Shown in pieces: positions 1 through 9,473 of a stretch of DNA of 34,801 bases (within the stretch, counting starts at the first letter, position 1; each line of letters starts with the position of its first letter). A model generated the notes under the pieces. It was not told the DNA's origin. It searched no databases and saw nothing but the letters and a program-made list of their open reading frames with translations. Source of the stretch: Zygnema cylindricum (Eukaryota; Streptophyta; Zygnematophyceae; Zygnematales; Zygnemataceae); the NCBI GenBank assembly GCA_037447655.1, contig JBBHKE010001656.1, positions 197,019 through 231,819 of the forward strand, written 5' to 3'. The translations under genes and the position numbers were made by a program.

Positions 1-556
1 AGTGATTAAACCCAAAAATTTTAAAACTAAAAAAGGGTTTTTATCATATGCACTAAAATTAAAAAGGAACTTCAATTAACTCCAAGGAATGTTTAATCGC
101 ATGTCTTGCTTTCATGTAATTATACATTTATCACACCACATGCCAGCTACAGTCTGCCATGTATTTACATGGAAAAATCAACTGTTAAAATGTTTTTTAC
201 TTAATTTAGGCTGCGTGAGCGTATCCTTGCACGCCATTTTTTTGCCCTAACCAGACTGTACTTAAATATCCGTACATGTCAGACATATTTACATGTCATA
301 CCAATCCCGTTTTTTTACCGCACGTTCCTATGCGAGTGCGTCGGATTTAATTCATTTTTTGTAAAATTGTCAACTAAAAAGGTACATTTATGTACCGTCT
401 GACATCGACCGTACACCACACTATTTACATATTAATGTACTTTCGTTCTGTACGCTAATTTGTAAGGAACCTCAATTAACTTCAAGGAAAAATTAAAATC
501 ACGTATACTATTTTTGGGAAAAAATCAAAATTTTAAAAACCCAAATTAGTGACCTT
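1..556. other. AT-rich intergenic DNA, no gene seen
   Basis: No coding region, RNA gene or mobile element is recognised here. The stretch is AT-rich with several ATTTACAT and GTAC-containing words. A 25-bp word beginning AAGGAAC occurs near 65-89 and again near 465-489 with two differences, so part of this DNA is an old direct repeat. It may be decayed non-autonomous transposon sequence, but I cannot define its ends. Confidence 0.5.
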
Positions 557-582
557 GACACTAATAACGATGCGCGGTGTAT
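557..582. repeat. remnant of the CACCGCC-type MITE terminus
   Basis: The sequence around CTAATAACGATGCGCGGTGTA matches the right terminal inverted repeat of the MITE family that is complete at 31250-31963. Only one end is recognisable. It lies just outside the left LTR of copia element A, whose outer edge cannot be aligned, so an insertion or deletion probably blurred this junction. Confidence 0.45.
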
Positions 583-610
583 CTGCGCGCAGCAAAAATA
601 GTCTCTCCTA

Positions 611-1216
611 TTAGCATTTCCCTAAAATAATTCATAAAACAAAAATCATTACACAACGAAAGCTCATAAAAGACAAGAGGAATATTCAGCCAAAAATATT
701 TGTAAGTGTTCTTGACCGAAGCCTCTTTACATCATCTCTCTTCTCTCTCTTCTCTAACCTCTTTAAATAATCTCTTACTCCAATATAAAATCCTTTGTGA
801 TTCAATCATGTAAGATAGAGTTAATTAATCCGATACTCTGCACATGTACACTGCTGCCTATATATACTCGTTACTCTGCACTAAGAGACAACAAGATAAG
901 ACAAGCAGAACTTAGCGTAGCGACGAAGTCAGTCCCTAGCTGACTGTACACTCTTTAATGAAAGTTCCACGAAGGAAGGCGCACACTTCTTCCTTCGAAA
1001 CGACAAACTCCAAATGTTGACTTAAACAAGTGTCGCTTCACGAACACACATGCACGCAAATTGAAACACCTGCAACGGAAACAAGTGGCGCGAAATAAAG
1101 TATTTCGTCATGAGACAACAGTATCGCGAACGACACAGATTTTGTATGATGTGGCATATGGCAAACAAATACAAATTAGGCCCTTGTGGAATACGCTTGG
1201 CGAATAATAAGTAACA
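611..1216 (-). repeat. 3' LTR of copia element A
   Basis: The segment aligns along nearly its whole length with 4949-5605, with many substitutions and small indels. In element orientation it begins TGTTAC next to the polypurine tract. The far end, which should terminate in CA, does not align beyond about position 611 and was probably truncated or rearranged. A TATATA stretch at 859-866 corresponds to the TATA-like site in the other LTR. Confidence 0.85.
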
Positions 1217-1217
1217 A

Positions 1218-1230
1218 TCTCCCTCTTTTT
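1218..1230 (-). other. polypurine tract of copia element A
   Basis: On the minus strand the sequence reads AAAAAGAGGGAGA and abuts the TGTTAC start of the 3' LTR. This is the position and composition expected of the plus-strand primer of an LTR retrotransposon. Confidence 0.75.
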
Positions 1231-1273
1231 GCCCAATGTAAGCTCTTCAAAATAACTTGGCACTCTCAAACCG

Positions 1274-2327
1274 TCATGTGCGCCTTGTCAACAAATCGGC
1301 CGCCTCCTCTTTTGTTGGTACGTACGAAAATACAATCTCGTTTGTCGTAACCAAATCTCTTACAAAATGCCATTGGATCCTGATGTGTTTCGTCCTCTTG
1401 TGAAAAACTGGATTTTTAGCCAAAGCCATTGAACTCATGCTGTTAGAATAAATTTTCGTATAACCAATAGGAATGCTTAACTCACGTAACATCTCCTTAA
1501 TCCAAATCGAAGCCTTAGCTGCATGACACGCAGCCATATACTCAGATTTTGTGGAACTCAACGCAACCGTAGGTTGTAGCCTAAAACTCCACGAGATCGC
1601 AACTCCTCCAAAAATAAATGCATATCCTGGAGTGGACTTGCTTGAATCAAAATCGCCGCCCCAATCCGCGTCACAATACCGAAATCTCTCCAAAATCTCC
1701 TAACAATATTGAGCTTGACTCAATTTAATGTTCCCCTCCTTGTCACGTATCACTTCAATCCCCAAAATATATCGTACCTCTCCAAGATCTATTACTTTGA
1801 AATGTAAACCAAGGTAATGTTTCAATTCACTAATGCGCTCCAACTTGTCGCATGACATCAAGAAATCATCCACATAAACGGCAAATATGATTTGGTCAAC
1901 TCCTTCACCTTTCACGTAAACTCCAAAATCGGACGTAGTCCGTACAAATCCAAACTTCAATAGTACTTGATGAAGTCTCAAATACCAAGTGTGTGGTGCT
2001 TGTTTCAAACGATATAGTGACTTTCGCAAACGCCATACATTTCCTTCTTGCAAAGGAGAGACACTTTCCGGTACCTTCATATATACCTCTTCCTCCAACT
2101 CACCATTTAAAAAAAGCGGTTTCAACGTCTATTTGATGCACGTGCTTCTTCTCCATCGTTGCAATTGCAATAATATTCCGTAGTGAGTCGAACTTCACCA
2201 CGGGAGCATAAGTCTCCTTAAAATCAATTCCCTCGCGTTGTTGGAAGCCCTTACAAACAAGTCTCGCCTTGTACTTAATAATTTCACCCGAAGCTCCAGT
2301 CTTCGTTTTAAATATCCCACTTTGCAT
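1274..2327 (-). pseudogene. reverse transcriptase and RNase H remnant of copia A
   Basis: The RT N-terminal part lies at 2327-2100 and includes the KARLVCKGFQQREGIDF motif of copia polymerases. The palm follows at 2125-1700 with SLYRLKQAPHTWY and the catalytic block VYVDD intact. A frame change separates the two. After SQAQY there is a cysteine and a TAG stop at about 1700, and the frame continues straight into the RNase H block CDADWGGD at 1693-1274. The roughly 120 residues that normally join these blocks are absent, so this is an internal deletion. RNase H keeps the SSTKSEYMA-type motif. The product would not be functional. Confidence 0.9.
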
Positions 2328-2363
2328 CTATCGCCTTTTTCCCCTCCGGTAATTTTACTTCCT

Positions 2364-3832
2364 CTAAAGTTCGATTATTAACCACCGACTTAAATTCTTT
2401 CTCCCACGCCGGTTTCCACTTACTCTCCCAATCGGTCGACCTCCTTGCCTCGAAATAAGATTGAGGGTCGCCGGTCTTATTTTGCGTAAGTGATTGCTGT
2501 AAAAGAAACTCCGTCTCTTTAGTATCGGAAAGAAAATAATGCGAATTTGATGCATTTTCCGCTTTTCGATCGTAAGTAAGTTTCTCCGGTTTCTTCCTCT
2601 TTGTACTCCGAGAGCTCCATTAAAAACTTGCTCTTCCTTCTTTTCCTCTTTCTCTTCCTCGGATTCGATTTCAATTTCTTTCTCACTTGATTTAGAACTT
2701 TGAGATTTCCGAATGTTCGAAGGCACTCGGGAATCCAAAGTTCCATTACTCTTACTTTCAAATTCAATTTCAACCGATTTATTCAAATTATCTTTCTTAG
2801 TTTTCTCATTAGGTTCCACATCGGATTCCGAATCCCCAATGTACGGAAAACTCTCAATTTCACTCTCCTCATAAAAATCCAAATTTTCTTTAAATTTCCC
2901 AACGGAATTCATGGCGGATTTGAGATCCTCATGAAAATCCACATTCCGCGATTCCTCCACGGTGTGACAAGACGAATTATATACTCGATATAAAATCCCC
3001 TTCGCACCATATCCAATAAAAATTTCGGGCCAACTCCTTGGTGCAAATTTCCTCTTCCTCTTAATTGATTCCACATAAACCGTAGCATGACATCCCCAAA
3101 TTCTCAAATGATGAACCGTGGGCTTTCTACCACTCCATAACTCCTCCGGTGTTTTACTTCCAAAAACCGAAGTGAGTCTTCGGTTACAAATGTAATTTGC
3201 CGTAAGAATCACATCTCCCCAAAAAAACATCTCTCGTCCGGAGCTATGAACCATTGCACGGACCATTTCTTGTAAGGTATGATTCTTCCTCTCGGCCACT
3301 TCATTTGACTCCGGAGAATAAGACGCCGTGAATTGATGCCTTATCCCCCACTCCTTACAATACCGCTCAAAAACAACAAACTCCCCTTCATTATCCGAAC
3401 GAATGGATTTAAGCTTCTTATCAATTTGCTTTTCGGCCATTACATGCCATTCTTTAAATTTTTCAAATGCATCCGATTTCTTTTTCAATAAATACACCCA
3501 TGAATTCCGGAGAAGTCATCAACAATCACCAAAGTATACTTGTTACCTCAGATTGTCTCGGGTTTAATATGTTCACAAAGATCGATGTGAACAACCTCCA
3601 AAGGACTTTGAGCTCGATGCTTGATGTCTTTATTCGGATGGGATTTCCGAGTTTGACGTCCTTTGCTACATCCTCTGCATCCATTCACCTTCTCACTGGA
3701 TGCGAGGTCCAAATCCCTCACCGAAGAATGACGAATCATCTTCTTCAAACTTACCTCGGATGTGTGACACATTTGATGATGCCATAAGGTAAGATCACCT
3801 TTCAACTCCAAAATTTGGTGTGAAATTCCCAC
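2364..3832 (-). pseudogene. GAG-pre-integrase and integrase remnant of copia A
   Basis: The segment at 3832-3548 carries LWHHQMCHTSE and CRGCSKGRQ, an HHCC-type zinc domain, followed by VVHIDLCEHIKPETI where the integrase core starts with its first aspartate. After a frame break, 3497-2364 carries SDNEGEF (second aspartate) and the YSPESNEVAERKNHTLQEM block with the catalytic glutamate, then KTPEELWSGRKPTVHHLRIWG, typical of copia integrase C-termini. The three acidic positions are visible, but the frame is not continuous. The remainder is the acidic linker before RT. Confidence 0.9.
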
Positions 3833-3925
3833 GGTGGGAACTTTAGATTTTGGCCTCCTCTATAAGAGACGACTATGATTCCCATCCGTTACAACTCCTT
3901 CTCCAATTACATTCCCCTTCTCATT

Positions 3926-4906
3926 TCAAATTCCAATAGATTGATCACCTCTTAAAAGTAAACTTCCACCAATTCGTTGAATTTGTGGGACACTTAACAA
4001 ATTGACCGAACCGTCCGGAATGTAAAGAGTATTTTGAAGACGATACTCCGTCGATTTTTCCTTCCCATTATTATCCCATGAAAGAAGATCAAGCCGAACC
4101 GTGCCAACCGTTCCAACCGAAATGGCATGGCCGCTTACAACCGTAATAAACTTTGGAACCGTGAGTTTCCTCATATCATCAAACAAGGTGGCATCTGTGC
4201 AAACATGGTGAGATGCCCCTGTATCAATAATCCACTCCTTCTCTAAATTTGCTTCACTACTCACCGAAGTCCGTATAAACATATTGACCCTTGTTCTCAA
4301 CGCCTTTCTCATATTGCTCCTCAAGTGGTTGCCAACACTCATGGGCCGTGTTGTGAGCGAGAAAATGATCAAGCACGGAAGAAGTGCAATTCTTCATCAA
4401 ACCGGTCGTTGCCGCGTTATCCTTCAACCTCCATTGAACACGTGCCTTACTCTCCGTTGGCATCTTCTCCTCTCCATTGACAATCCTCTAAAGCCTCTTG
4501 AAAATAAGTTGATTTGAAATAAATTTCTTCCAAACCGCATAATTGGTGCCATTAAAGGCCACGGATTTCCCCGACATATTATAATCATCTTTGTTATCCA
4601 ATGCCTCTTCAAAATATGAATCTTCTTCTGTCTTTGCTTTACCTTTCCTAATTCTCTCTTTATCTCACTCTCATTAGCTCCTCCACTAAATGGATTGGCA
4701 GCCTGAAATGAAACAAATTCACTTTTCCCACTAAATTGAGTTTGAAATCGTGAATCTACATATCTCATTAGTATATCGAAAATCTCCTCAAATTTTCTCT
4801 CCGTATTCCGAGTCTCCTCAAATTGAGAACCTGAAAAATTGAACTCTCTTGCTCTCTCCGAAGTCGACATGGGGGAAGGAGGATTTCTATTCTTCTTCCT
4901 CCCCAT
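3926..4906 (-). pseudogene. gag and protease remnant of copia A
   Basis: The chosen start is the ATG at 4906, the first on the element after the primer site. The first frame (4906-4424) is polar N-terminal gag. The typical gag words FNGTNYAVWKKF then appear in another frame, followed by HECWQPLEEQYEKG at 4463-4257. A further frame at 4372-3926 holds the aspartic protease motif WIIDTGASHHVC. The CCHC zinc knuckle expected between gag and protease is not seen, and the distance is too short by well over 100 residues, so a deletion is likely. At least two frameshifts are present. Confidence 0.85.
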
Positions 4907-4934
4907 GCGCTCATTTTCTATCTCTGAAACACTA

Positions 4935-4946
4935 GCTCCGATACCA
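4935..4946 (-). other. primer-binding site, initiator-Met tRNA type
   Basis: On the minus strand the sequence reads TGGTATCGGAGC, two bases after the 5' LTR. It differs at one position from the TGGTATCAGAGC site that many plant copia elements use to prime from initiator-Met tRNA. It fixes both the orientation of the element and the inner LTR boundary. Confidence 0.8.
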
Positions 4947-4948
4947 AT

Positions 4949-5605
4949 TGTAGGATATAAAGCAAAAGATTTTCACTTAAAATAATTTATAAAACATAAA
5001 TCATTACACAACGGAAGCTCATATAAGACAAGAGGAAAATTCAGCCAAAAAGATTTATAAGTGTTCTTGGCCGAAGCCTCTTTACATCATCTCTCTTCTC
5101 TCTCTTCTCTAACCTATTTAAATAATCTCTTACTCCAATATCAAATCCTCTATGATTCAATCATGTATAATATAATTAACTACTTCGATACTCTGCACAT
5201 GTACACTGCTGCCTATATATACTCTATACTCTGCGCTAAGAGACAACAAGATAAGACAAGCAAAACTTAGCGTAGCGACGAAATCTGTCCCTAGCTGACT
5301 GTGCACTCTTTAATGAAAGTTCTACGAAGGAAGTCGCACACGCTTCTTCCTTCGAAACGACAAACTCCAAACACTGACTTAAACACGTGTCGCATCACGA
5401 ACACACCTGCACGCAAATTGAAACACCTGCGCACGAAACAAACAAGTGACGCGAAACAAAATAGTATGTTTCGTTCGCGGACAACAAAAGTACTGTCGCA
5501 AAACGACGTCGTACTTTTTGTATGATGACGCGACAGTTCACGTCAAACAAATACAAGTTGGTATGACGCTTCGCGGAAATACCGCGAAACGACAATAATC
5601 CAACA
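4949..5605 (-). repeat. 5' LTR of copia element A
   Basis: This 657-bp LTR begins TGTTGG and ends with CA in element orientation, and aligns with 611-1216. It holds the element promoter. The five bases outside it are AGAGC at 5606-5610, but a matching duplication at the other end was not found. Confidence 0.88.
5214..5221 (-). promoter_or_regulatory. TATA-like site in the 5' LTR of copia A
   Basis: The stretch TATATATA is conserved in both LTRs (also 859-866) and lies inside the LTR, where a U3 promoter is expected. No transcription start can be assigned from sequence alone. Confidence 0.4.
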
Positions 5606-5622
5606 AGAGCATTTTTTAAGAA

Positions 5623-5711
5623 ATTCTTCTTGCGTTCATACGCTTGTACTTTTTCAGTGAAGAAATTATTTCTTCACTGAAAAAGTACAGGTGTACGAAC
5701 GCAAGAAGAAT
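5623..5711. repeat. 89-bp near-perfect inverted repeat (hairpin)
   Basis: Two 44-bp arms around a single central T are reverse complements with only three differences. Two of the three become G:U wobbles in a plus-strand transcript. The hairpin lies 17 bp outside copia A. It could be a tiny foldback element or a small-RNA precursor; nothing else identifies it. Confidence 0.8.
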
Positions 5712-6180
5712 AGGTCGAATAGCTGAGATACACCGTTTTGTACCTTTCTTGCCTTCTTGAATTGTTTTTGCCAATTTTTTGTCGAAGTAGGTTTTTTTTT
5801 TTTTTCGGTGCAAGTAATATCTTTTTAACCATTGGGCTAATCGAGACCGTCCAAATCATAATAGTACAACCTTAAATTGACCAGTGATTGAATACCACCT
5901 TACATTGGCCCTAAAAAAATGCTATAATGGGGCTATGCCGTTAGTGTGAAACTACAGCCTGAATCGCTATTAGTGTTTAACACTAATAGCGATACACGGT
6001 GTACTTTTTGCAACACAAAGACTTTCTTGCACTCATAGAGGACACCCAACATGATTTCAAAGTCTATTGGCCTTGCCTTAGTAAAACATTTTTCCATTAA
6101 CGCTTGCATTTTTTTCCAAATGTTTGCAAATTTGATCCGGGCGGCTGGAAAAAAACGACCTTTGTCCTACTAACAAAAAG
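5712..6180. other. intergenic spacer with a minimal MITE
   Basis: No gene is seen. At 5953-6003 two opposed copies of the MITE terminus (CGCTATTAGTGTT and its complement) meet almost directly, giving a 51-bp palindrome that consists of little more than two terminal repeats of the CACCGCC family. A run of 15 T lies near 5790. Confidence 0.55.
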
Positions 6181-6383
6181 CGTTGAAATAAGTACTTGTA
6201 TTTTCTAGGTCTAGAACTAATTAGCGGAAACATATATAGAAAATTTAGGCAGCCTGCATCCATCTCTTCTCTCTTGTCCCCATACTTGTTGTAGTCACTG
6301 AAGGAGAGAGAGAGCGATAGAGCCATGCTTGCCTCAGCTCCATAAGAAGGACTAAAGAGTGACTTAAGTCACTCTCAACAAAA

Positions 6384-6447
6384 GGTTGAGTCCGGCAGGA
6401 CTCGAACCCCCGACCGGCAGAGCGTGGCGTAGCCGTTAGCTCTAACC
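6384..6447 (-). other. antisense tRNA-like module in LTR B
   Basis: On the minus strand the sequence contains TGGTTAGAGC, like a tRNA D-loop, and 49 bases later GGTTCGAGTCC (6398-6408), an exact TTCRANY T-loop and Pol III box B. The T-stem is imperfect and no full cloverleaf forms, so I do not call a tRNA gene. The module is repeated in the right LTR at 15832-15895. Confidence 0.4.
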
Positions 6448-6959
6448 AGTTTGTCGTAGAAGTCCGTTAGATGATATAGGGTTTCATTAGTATTTAAACT
6501 GTTGTATAATACAGAAACCATTTAACTGTAATATGGACGAACAGACATAAAACTTGTCAAGGTTTAGTGTGAACGTCATTTAGCACGAAACAAATGATTC
6601 GGACTTTTGTTTTAAACGGTCGACATTCAATGTCGGATTTAATCCAATGGCGCACATCATCGCCGAGATCGCGGAATGGTCACTTTGGATTTTATGGACG
6701 TCGCATGACGTGGCGCCGCGTGGAAGGATGACATTTGGTCGCGAGAATTTCGGAGAATATAAGAACGAGTGGAAAAGTGACACGCGTCCACTCATTAGCC
6801 TTGTCGTACACCAGCCGTACAGAAAGGACATCGGCCGTAGTACCTTTATGTACTTTACAGTAATATGATTGGTTCATACTTCAGTAGATAGGGGTTGTGA
6901 GAGAGGTTTAGGACTTAGGAAATTTTGGTAGATAATCACCTCTCTCTAAGAAAGCTTTG

Positions 6960-6966
6960 TATAAAT
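6960..6966 (+). promoter_or_regulatory. TATA-like site in LTR B
   Basis: TATAAAT lies in the 5' LTR about 200 bp before the gag start. The same box, in a similar context of purine and CTCTC-rich sequence, occurs in LTR C at 9117-9123 and 12312-12318. Confidence 0.45.
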
Positions 6967-7160
6967 TGGCATTTTTTGCCGGCTCATAACTTATCGGCTG
7001 GTTGGCAGCTTTCAGTGATTCTTTTTGCTACGGACTCGAGGAGTCCAAGCTGTATAGGAGTGAAGTCAAACTCTCATTTTGCCTTCTTGGACAGTAGTGG
7101 TTGTGGCTTGAAGTGGATTAGTTAATTACTATCTAGAGGCTTCATGTATTCTGTGGTCCA

Positions 7161-8298
7161 ATGGAGGACACAGAATTGCAGGTTATGGGCCCACCCTCTA
7201 AGGTGCCCACCTTCAATGGATCTAGGTTCATCTATTGGGAAGCCATGATGATGGGAGCTTTGTGCGAAAAACGATACTTGGGTATCGTTAGTGGACAAGT
7301 GAAACGTCCACCTTCGGGAACTCCACCAGGATTTGGAGGAGTAAGGTTTCCTACAGCAACGGTTGCCTCAGCGGAGGAGGCAGATGATGGGGACAGTAGT
7401 GTGTCCGAAAAAGAGAAAGGGAAGGAGACACCCCTCACTCATATTGCCACAGTACCGGGAGCGGTGACTATGAAGACCGCGGAGAACGATACTCAAATGT
7501 GGAAGGATGTAAACATGGCTACCAAGAACTTTATTCTCAGGCACCTCACTCAAGCTTTGGCCACTCCTCATCTTCACAATTACAAGGCCGAGGAGTTGTG
7601 GGTGAGTTTGGTGGAGATTTATAGAGCTGGAACTATTCAGGAGCTCCATTTGGCTTATCAAAAACTAGTGATTTACACTTACAAACTGTAATGATTTTTC
7701 CTGTTTGTATATGGAGATGGAAAGTGCCGGGTGGACAGGTACAATGTAAATGAAAGTTAACACTCTTATCATGAAGTTACCAGATGAATTTGAGAACATA
7801 GTGTATCGAGTACAGGAAATGCCTAATAGTTCATGGAAATGGAACACAGTGGTCAGGATGATACTTGTGCAGGAAAACACAATGGAGATTAGGAGAGGAG
7901 GGAAGAGCATTCAAGCTCTACCAACAGGAGGGGACCGATGGAGGAAGGACCCGAAGAAACGTTACAAAGGGGAAAGAGATCATTCTAGAGGGCCGAGGCC
8001 CCCAAAGGGTCTTTGTCATATTTGGAAAAAACCAAGACACTACATCGCAGATTGTGTCAAGCTGTCAGAGCTGAGGCTCCAAGAAAACCGTGGAGGGGAT
8101 TTTTCCGGAGGGAAGAAAAAGGCACTTGTGGTTACAAAAGTGACAGGAGAAACCGAGGATGACTCCTCTGAGGAGGATGAGGGGCTTCTCCTTGACGAGA
8201 GCCTGGAGGAGAAGGAGATCCCTCGGAGACAAAATTGTGCTCTTGGAGCAATTCGGGAAGCTCCACAGGAAGGATGGATTATCGACTCAGGTGCATCC
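7161..8298 (+). pseudogene. gag and start of protease, copia B
   Basis: Gag opens at ATG 7161, inside the LTR. The N-terminal block GPPSKVPTFNGSRFIYWEAMM is the copia capsid entry motif. The first frame runs to a TAA at 7689-7691, and a second frame from 7750 continues with LIMKLPDEFENIVYRVQEM. The zinc knuckle near 8013-8060 reads CHIWKKPRHYIADC: the second cysteine of CX2CX4HX4C is a tryptophan, so zinc binding would be lost. An acidic linker follows, then the protease motif WIIDSGAS at 8275-8298, where element C interrupts it. The same reading sense resumes at 12694. Confidence 0.88.
7186..7195 (+). other. candidate primer-binding site of copia B
   Basis: TGGGCCCACC starts five bases after the LTR and is identical in element C at 9499-9508. 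A primer site must begin with TGG to pair with tRNA CCA ends, and none nearer the LTR fits. It is not the usual initiator-Met site, and it also encodes gag residues (MGPP), so its conservation may be for protein alone. Confidence 0.25.
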
Positions 8299-8505
8299 TG
8301 TTGGAATTCAAGTATTTTCTAGGTCTAGAGATTGCAAAATAAAAAGCAAAATAGTAGATATTGACAGCCTGCCTCTAACTCCTCCTCAAGTCCCCACACT
8401 TGTCGCAGTCACTGAAGACTGGAGGAGTTAGCCATGGCTGCCTGTGCTGTCTAGAGGGAGACATACAGTTGTTTTTATAGGGGGGTTTTCTCTAAAAGGT
8501 AGTTT

Positions 8506-8583
8506 TGACAAAGCCAGGATTTGATCCTGGTACCTGCCATTTGTCACAACCGCGATAGCCGGTAGTCTTATCCAGATAGTCTA
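8506..8583 (-). other. antisense tRNA-like module in LTR C (left copy)
   Basis: On the minus strand CCAGG-ATCAAAT-CCTGG has exact T-arm geometry: a 5-bp stem and a 7-nt loop. The loop region GATCAAATC also fits Pol III box B. An outer 7-bp stem (TGACAAA at 8506-8512 with TTTGTCA at 8540-8546) encloses it. The remaining tRNA arms are not convincing. In the right LTR (11703-11779) one loop base has changed. Confidence 0.42.
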
Positions 8584-9116
8584 AATTGTATTAGATAATT
8601 ACTGGGTATGATGTTTATTTAAACAGTTACAATAAGACAAATTCATTTAACTAGAACTATATGCATACTGCATAGAAACAGTTGTGTAAAGTACGACGTA
8701 CGGTACGAATACGAAATAAATACCGCGCAGTTTGTTTGACGCCGGAAAGAATACCGCGCAGGTATTTATGACGGCCACGATTGAAATCTAATTTGATCGG
8801 ACGGCCGCGAAGGATGCCGAGATCGCGGCGTACGATTTTGGCGGTTTGCGATCACCGCGATATTGAGTGACACGTGGTAACAGCTACATTGGATTGCGGC
8901 AACTCCGGAGATTACGGGAACAAATCCGAATATGACACGTGTCGACATTTTGGCCATGTCGTACAATGGCCGTACATAAAGTACACCGGCACCTGTACTT
9001 TTCTGTACGATACAGTAATTTGATTGGTGCCGTACTTCAGTAGATAGAGTTTTAGAGAGGGAATAGGACTTAGATAAATTTTGGGTAGGCAGCTGCCTCT
9101 CCCAGAGAGCACCCTG

Positions 9117-9123
9117 TATAAAT
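9117..9123 (+). promoter_or_regulatory. TATA-like site in LTR C
   Basis: TATAAAT lies in the 5' LTR about 350 bp before the gag ATG. The identical site is at 12312-12318 in the 3' LTR. Confidence 0.45.
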
Positions 9124-9473
9124 GGCAAACTTTGGGCAGCCATAACTATCAATTTACTTGACCATTTTCAGTGATTCTTTTTGATGCGGACTCAGGGGAG
9201 TCTAGGCTACACAGGGGTGTAGTCGGTTAGAGTTTTTGTCTGCCAGGGTGGCTTGTATTTCTAAGGGAAAGTCAAAGTGGGTGAATGTGTCCAAATCTCA
9301 TATTCTAACTTTGCATTCTGTGGTGGAACTGAGCACACAGAAAGTGTTATTTCACAGAGGTGAATCTATATTGGGGTTTTGACTGTCAAGGGGTCAGTCA
9401 TTTGGGTTTATATCAACTTGGAGTCGGCACTATCTAGATTAGCTTCTTTTGGATCTGCATACTCTGAGGGCCA

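Larger units (their letters stand above)
611..5605 (-). mobile_element. Ty1/copia LTR retrotransposon A, degenerate
   Basis: Read on the minus strand, the order is LTR (5605-4949), primer-binding site, gag, protease, GAG-pre-integrase, integrase, reverse transcriptase, RNase H, polypurine tract, LTR (1216 to about 611). Integrase lying before reverse transcriptase is the Ty1/copia order. The coding part is split by stops and frameshifts, and at least two segments are missing: the gag zinc knuckle and the RT-RNase H connection. The two LTRs differ at many positions by eye, so the copy is old. The outermost bases of the left LTR do not align and no target duplication was found. Confidence 0.9.
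6181..7180 (+). repeat. 5' LTR of copia element B
   Basis: The LTR runs from CGTTGAAATAAG (the right copy begins TGTTGAAATAAG) to GAATTGCA. Its last 20 bases contain ATGGAGGACACAGAATTGCA, the start of gag, so the LTR includes the first gag codons. It shares with LTRs C and D the words TATTTTCTAGGTCTAG near the start and CGCCGAGATCGCG in the middle, which shows that the three families are related. Confidence 0.88.

Noticed and set aside
6384-6447. True tRNA gene
   Set aside because: D-loop and T-loop words are present, but acceptor and anticodon stems do not form and the module repeats inside LTRs.
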